Position numbers and translations under genes: made by a program | NCBI RefSeq assembly: GCF_035552695.1 | Contig: NZ_DASZKT010000023.1 | Coordinates: forward strand, 8,066 to 72,065 | Direction of reading: 5' to 3' | DNA from: Actinospica sp035552695 | GTDB taxonomy: Bacteria > Actinomycetota > Actinomycetes > Streptomycetales > Catenulisporaceae | DNA: 64,000 nucleotides | Shown here: in pieces, positions 60,204 through 64,000 of the stretch | Layout of the letters: the number at the start of each line of letters is the position of its first letter | How positions within the stretch are numbered: position 1 is the first letter of the stretch | The notes under the pieces: generated by a model | What the model was told of the DNA's origin: nothing | The model's database searches: none | What the model saw: only the letters and a program-made list of their open reading frames with translations

Positions 60204-61522
60204 CTCGTCTCCGCCACGTGCTGCTCGTTGCCGCCGCCGCGCTGCTGACGACGCTGACCCCGTCCGCGTACGCCGCGTCCCCCTCCACCACCACCACCCC
60301 GCTCGTCTCCCCGGAGAACGACGACGGGATGCTGAACATGTTGATGGAGAACGGGATTCAGTACACGACCTCGACCGCGGCCGACGACGCCACGGCCTAC
60401 AGCGGCAGCGACACGACGCTGGTGATCGACCAGGACGAGGCGAACATGAGCGCGTCCGACATCGCCCAGCTCGCGTCGTCGACCTGGGGCCGCGTCATCA
60501 TCCTGAGTTACGACCCGAACCTGATCAGCGCGTTCGCTCCCGGCGTCGCGACCGACGTGCCCACGTCCACCAGCGCGTCCACCGTCGTCGATCCCGGGAC
60601 CGGCTGCGCGCAGTCCGACTCGACCGCCGCCGGCTCCGTCGTCATGCCGGCGGGCGCCGAGACGTACGACCTGTCCGCGGCCACCGCGTCTCCCACGGCG
60701 ACGCCGACGAGCACCGCCTCGCCCGCGTACACCGACCTGACCGGGTGTTACGTCGTCGGTTCGCGGAACAATCCGGCACTCGTCTCGCTGCACAACACCA
60801 AGACCGGCGGCGACGTGATCCTGCTGGGCTGGACCGACTTCACCGAGAACGAGTACCTGACCAGCCAGGGCGACGCCGCGCTCGCGCTGGGCCTGTTCGG
60901 CGGGCACGGCACGCTGGTGTGGCTGGCGACGCAGTTCACCGAGGACTACAACCTCAACGGCTGCCTCGGCCAGGCCTGCGGCTCGGGCAACCCCTCCGGC
61001 ACGGCGACGGGCAATCCGTCCGGCGGCGGCGGGGGCAGTGGCGGCGGGAACGGCAATGGTGGCGGAGGCGGCGGAAGCAGCCAGGCGGTGACGCTGGCCC
61101 AGCTGATCCCGCACTGGATCTGGTGGATGCTGCTGCAGTTGCTCGTGGCGGCGGCCGCGCTGGCCTACTGGCGCTCGCGCAGGCTCGGACGCCTGGTGGG
61201 CGAGAAGCTGCCGGTGAAGGTGCGTGCGGCCGAAACCGTGGAGGGCCATGCGAATCTGTACCGCAGGGCCTCGGCGCACGGACGTGCCGCGGGCCTGCTG
61301 CGCAGCGCCGCCGCCCGCCGCATCGCCCCGCTGCTCGGACTGCCCGCCGGACCGGCGGGCCGAAATCCCGAATCGCTCGTGCAGGCGGTCGCCGAGCGCC
61401 TGCGGCAGAGTCCGGGGCAGGTGCACGCGATCCTGGCCGGCGAGGTCCCGATGACCGAAAGCGAACTGGTGCGGCTGACCGACCAGCTCGACCGATTGGA
61501 ACAGGAGGTCCGCTCGTCGTGA
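60200..61522 (+). CDS. DUF4350-like exported/membrane protein
   Basis: A 440-residue protein with an N-terminal signal (RHVLLVAAAALLTTLTPSAYA). A soluble domain of about 250 residues has the pattern TLVIDQDEANMSASDIAQLASSTWGRVIILSYDP, resembling DUF4350 (a DJ-1/GATase-like fold that reads ADP-ribose-type or other signals in neighbours). A Gly/Ser/Asn linker at about 270-290 precedes the membrane helix WIWWMLLQLLVAAAALAYW. The rest is a basic cytosolic domain. It is coupled at both ends by 4-base overlaps. Confidence 0.75.
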   Translation: MTRLRHVLLVAAAALLTTLTPSAYAASPSTTTTPLVSPENDDGMLNMLMENGIQYTTSTAADDATAYSGSDTTLVIDQDEANMSASDIAQLASSTWGRVIILSYDPNLISAFAPGVATDVPTSTSASTVVDPGTGCAQSDSTAAGSVVMPAGAETYDLSAATASPTATPTSTASPAYTDLTGCYVVGSRNNPALVSLHNTKTGGDVILLGWTDFTENEYLTSQGDAALALGLFGGHGTLVWLATQFTEDYNLNGCLGQACGSGNPSGTATGNPSGGGGGSGGGNGNGGGGGGSSQAVTLAQLIPHWIWWMLLQLLVAAAALAYWRSRRLGRLVGEKLPVKVRAAETVEGHANLYRRASAHGRAAGLLRSAAARRIAPLLGLPAGPAGRNPESLVQAVAERLRQSPGQVHAILAGEVPMTESELVRLTDQLDRLEQEVRSS

Positions 61523-62676
61523 CCGAATCCGGAGTCACCCAGGGATTCCCGCAGCAGCCCGCGCCCGCGGCCGGGCCCGGCGATCAGGGCACGCAGGGTT
61601 TCGCGCCGCCGCCGGCCACGTTCGCGGACGCGCCGATCCCCGCCACCGTGCAGACGGCCGTGGCCACCGGCGGGCAGCCCCTCGCGCCCACCCGCCCCGC
61701 GGTCCCGGCCGCCTCGACCCCCGAGGCACTGGCCGCCCGCCAGGCACTCAAGGCGGTGCGCACCGAGGTCGCGAAGGCGGTCGTCGGGCAGGACGCCGCC
61801 GTCACCGGCATGGTGATCGCGCTGCTTTCGCAGGGCCACGTGCTGCTGGAAGGCGTCCCGGGCGTCGCCAAGACCCTCCTCGTGCGCGCGATGTCGGCGG
61901 CCGTTTCCCTCGACACGAAGCGCGTGCAGTTCACACCCGACCTGATGCCCGGTGACATCACCGGTTCGCTGATCTACGACGCGCGCACGGCGGAATTCTC
62001 CTTCCGCGAGGGACCCGTCTTCACGAACCTGCTGCTCGCGGACGAGATCAACCGGACGCCGCCGAAGACGCAGGCCGCGCTGCTCGAGGCGATGGAGGAG
62101 CGCCAGGTCTCGGTGGACGGCGAGCCGCGCCCCCTCCCGACGCCCTTCCTCGTCGCCGCGACCCAGAACCCGCTCGAATTCGAGGGCACCTATCCGCTGC
62201 CCGAGGCGCAGCTCGACCGCTTCCTGCTGAAGCTGGTCCTGCCGCTGCCCTCGCGGGACGAGGAGATCGCCGTGCTGCAGCGGCACGCGGCGGGCTTCGA
62301 CCCGCGGGACCTGCGGGCCGCGGGCGTGAAGCCGGTCGCGGGCCCCGAGCAGCTGGCCGTCGCCCGCGACGCCGTCCGCCAGGTGACCGTCGCACCCGAA
62401 GTCCTGGCGTACATCGCGGATCTCGTCCGGGCCACGCGCGCGTCAACCGCGTTCGACGTGGGCGTCTCCCCGCGTGGCGCGACCGCGCTGCTGCAGGCCT
62501 CGCGCGCCTGGGCCTGGCTGTCCGGCCGCGACTACCTGCTGCCGGACGATGTGAAGGCTCTGTCCAAGCCGGTGCTGCGACACCGGGTGCGGCTGCGTCC
62601 GGAAATGGAGCTGGAGGGCGTCTCGGCCGACTCGGTCCTCGACTCGATCCTCGCGGCTGTGGTCGTTCCGCGGTGA
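61519..62676 (+). CDS. MoxR-family AAA+ ATPase
   Basis: A 385-residue ATPase. An 80-residue Pro/Ala/Gly-rich tail precedes the AAA core. Walker A is GVPGVAKT, Walker B LLLADEINRTPPKTQAALLEAMEE, sensor 1 ATQNPLEFEGTYPLPEAQLDRF, and the lid domain has GVSPRGATALLQASRAWAWLSGRDYL. MoxR proteins act as chaperones for metal or complex assembly, usually with a DUF58/VWA partner, which here follows directly through a GTGA overlap. Confidence 0.93.
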   Translation: MTESGVTQGFPQQPAPAAGPGDQGTQGFAPPPATFADAPIPATVQTAVATGGQPLAPTRPAVPAASTPEALAARQALKAVRTEVAKAVVGQDAAVTGMVIALLSQGHVLLEGVPGVAKTLLVRAMSAAVSLDTKRVQFTPDLMPGDITGSLIYDARTAEFSFREGPVFTNLLLADEINRTPPKTQAALLEAMEERQVSVDGEPRPLPTPFLVAATQNPLEFEGTYPLPEAQLDRFLLKLVLPLPSRDEEIAVLQRHAAGFDPRDLRAAGVKPVAGPEQLAVARDAVRQVTVAPEVLAYIADLVRATRASTAFDVGVSPRGATALLQASRAWAWLSGRDYLLPDDVKALSKPVLRHRVRLRPEMELEGVSADSVLDSILAAVVVPR

Positions 62677-64000
62677 GCACGGAAGCTCCTGCTCCTGGAG
62701 GTCGGCCGGGCAGCCGGGCCGCGCTGAGGAGCGTCGTGCTGACCGGCCGCGCCGGACTGGCCGCGGGTATCGGCAGTGTCGTCGTCGCGGCGACATCCGG
62801 GCTGCTGCACGTGCCCGGCCTGCTGTGCGTCGGCGCGTTCGAAGCCGTACTCGGCACGGGCATCGCACTGGACCTCGCCCAATGCGGACGGCCGCAGGAC
62901 CTGGAGTTCGTACGCCAAGGCGATACAACAGCCCGCCTGGGCACCCAAGCCCACGTCAGCATGCTGATCCGCAACAACGGACGCCGCCACCTCCGCGGAG
63001 TCCTGCGCGACGCCTGGCCCCCCAGCGCCGGAAACACCAGCCCCCCCAACGGATCCGGCTCCGGCGCCACGTTCGGCACAGCCGCCGCATCCGGCACCGC
63101 CGCCAACACGACGTCCGGCACGGCTGAGAACTCCGCATCCGGCACCTCCGCCAGCACCGCGTCCGCCACGGCTGAAACCTCCGCGTCCGGCACGACGTCC
63201 GCCGGCACCACGTCCACCACGGCTGAGAACTCCGCGTCCGGCTCGGCTGCCAGCAGCGCCGCGTCCGCCACCGCCGCCAACTCCTCCTCCGGCACAGCTG
63301 CAGACTCTTCATCCGCCTCCGCATCCGGGTCCGCATCCACCTCCGGATCGGCACCGGCTCGCCCCGACCAACTCCCCCTCGAACCTCGCCACGAACTCGA
63401 CCTCGCCCCCGGCGCCACGCACCGCATCGACACGACCCTCACCCCGACGCGGCGCGGCGATCGTAAGCCGGACCTCGTCACCGTCCGCTCGATCGGCCCC
63501 TTCGGATTGGCTGGACGCCAGGTCTCGCAGGAGGTCCGGTGGCGCCTCCGCGTGCTGCCACCATTCCACAGCCGCAAGCACCTTCCGTCGCGGCTGATGC
63601 AGTTGCGCGAGACCGATGGCCGCACGCCGGTTCTCGTGCGCGGCCAGGGCAGCGAATTCGACTCGCTGCGCGAATACGTGATCGGCGACGACGTGCGCTC
63701 GATCGACTGGCGTGCCACCGCCCGCCGCAACGACGTCGTCGTCCGCACGTGGCGCCCCGAGCGCGACCGTCACGTCGTCATCGTGCTGGACACGAGTCGC
63801 ACTTCCGCGGGCCGAGTGGGCAATGAGCCGAAGCTCGACTCCGCCATGGACGCCGCGCTGCTGCTCACCGCCGTCGCCACCCGCGCCGGCGACCGAGTCG
63901 ACCTCCTCGCCTACGCCGACGACCTGCGCTCAGCAGTCAGAGGTGCTCTGCCCGGCCGCACGCTCGCCGTCTTCAGCGATGCGATGGCCGTCCTGGAGCC
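62673..64000 (+). CDS. DUF58 domain protein with Ser/Thr/Ala repeat insertion (3' end outside window)
   Basis: The first 442 codons of a DUF58 protein. One or two membrane helices lie near residues 25-65 (GLAAGIGSVVVAATSGLLHVPGLLCVGAFEAVLG). The DUF58 core is GSEFDSLREYVIGDDVRSIDWRATARRNDVVVR followed by VVIVLDTSRTS, a VWA-like metal site. Between RDAWPPSAG and PRHELDLAPG lies about 110 residues of Ser/Thr/Ala/Gly repeats, where relatives have only a few residues. GTG overlaps the MoxR stop. The MoxR-DUF58 pair is common; its client is unknown. Confidence 0.88.
   Translation, partial: MSTEAPAPGGRPGSRAALRSVVLTGRAGLAAGIGSVVVAATSGLLHVPGLLCVGAFEAVLGTGIALDLAQCGRPQDLEFVRQGDTTARLGTQAHVSMLIRNNGRRHLRGVLRDAWPPSAGNTSPPNGSGSGATFGTAAASGTAANTTSGTAENSASGTSASTASATAETSASGTTSAGTTSTTAENSASGSAASSAASATAANSSSGTAADSSSASASGSASTSGSAPARPDQLPLEPRHELDLAPGATHRIDTTLTPTRRGDRKPDLVTVRSIGPFGLAGRQVSQEVRWRLRVLPPFHSRKHLPSRLMQLRETDGRTPVLVRGQGSEFDSLREYVIGDDVRSIDWRATARRNDVVVRTWRPERDRHVVIVLDTSRTSAGRVGNEPKLDSAMDAALLLTAVATRAGDRVDLLAYADDLRSAVRGALPGRTLAVFSDAMAVLE
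63028..63357 (+). repeat. Coding repeats inside the DUF58 gene
   Basis: Degenerate units of 48-51 bases (16-17 codons) run in frame. Four near-repeats begin TAENSASGTSAS, TAETSASGTTSA, TAENSASGSAAS and TAANSSSGTAAD. The word ACGGCTGA recurs at 63120, 63168 and 63219. The reading frame stays open, so expansion and contraction are possible without loss of the gene. Confidence 0.8.

Noticed and set aside
1..64000. CRISPR arrays, insertion sequences, prophage or rRNA genes
   Set aside because: No spaced direct-repeat array, transposase, integrase or rRNA sequence was seen; the repeats found are the local duplications listed.

Overview
The window is a GC-rich actinobacterial chromosome segment. 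GTG and TTG starts are common and many genes are translationally coupled through 4-base stop/start overlaps. Gene content fits a streptomycete or catenulispora-like filamentous actinomycete: a futalosine (Mqn) menaquinone route, a 14-gene nuo operon, MtrA-MtrB-LpqB-ComF-HPF synteny and a ParB-type parS site. The species cannot be fixed from sequence reading alone. The order resembles what I recall of Streptomyces coelicolor blocks around SCO4469-4583 and SCO3008-3014/3122-3125; this comes from memory and was not searched.

Layout: 1-2208, end of a RarD-type permease, then Ogt and a fused Ada/AlkA alkylation-repair protein. 2316-3338, polyprenyl diphosphate synthase. 3504-5124, a lysine-rich unrecognised protein and an acidic helical partner, which look like an effector/immunity pair set against housekeeping genes. 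5205-21165, nuoA-N, all on the minus strand and read from nuoA at the right. 21166-21685, a long nuo control region with a near-consensus Rex operator, TGTGA-N6-TCACA palindromes and a strong terminator. 21686-25535, MenJ-like reductase, a DMFase-like lipoprotein, MenG/UbiE and a half-length cupin. 25542-34712, menaquinone genes mqnX, mqnC, mqnA, mqnE and UbiX/UbiA/UbiD homologues (proposed mqnM/P/L) with a DUF4229 protein, a GNAT, an Lrp regulator and a parS site. 34735-38455, L,D-transpeptidase, an inverted-order RibD-like fusion and an LCP ligase. 38549-43498, system II cytochrome c maturation (ResC, ResB, CcdA and two TlpA lipoproteins). 43548-49690, histidine phosphatase, hemL, pth, rplY, prs, glmU. 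49768-49936, tRNA-Gln with two decayed copies of its 3' end. 50005-58216, Ca2+/H+ exchanger, NarL regulator, HPF, ComF, LpqB, MtrB, MtrA. 58408-64000, a plus-strand operon of membrane protein, DUF4129, DUF4350, MoxR ATPase and a truncated DUF58 protein.

Together much of the window builds one respiratory chain: complex I, the menaquinone head group, its polyprenyl tail, methylation and tail reduction, plus cytochrome c assembly and the first part of haem synthesis. A redox-sensing Rex site in front of nuoA links expression to NADH/NAD+. The least explained items are the 3504-5124 gene pair, the duplicated nuoJ start that forms a 32-codon leader ORF, the tRNA-Gln partial repeats, and the Ser/Thr/Ala repeat inserted in the DUF58 protein.
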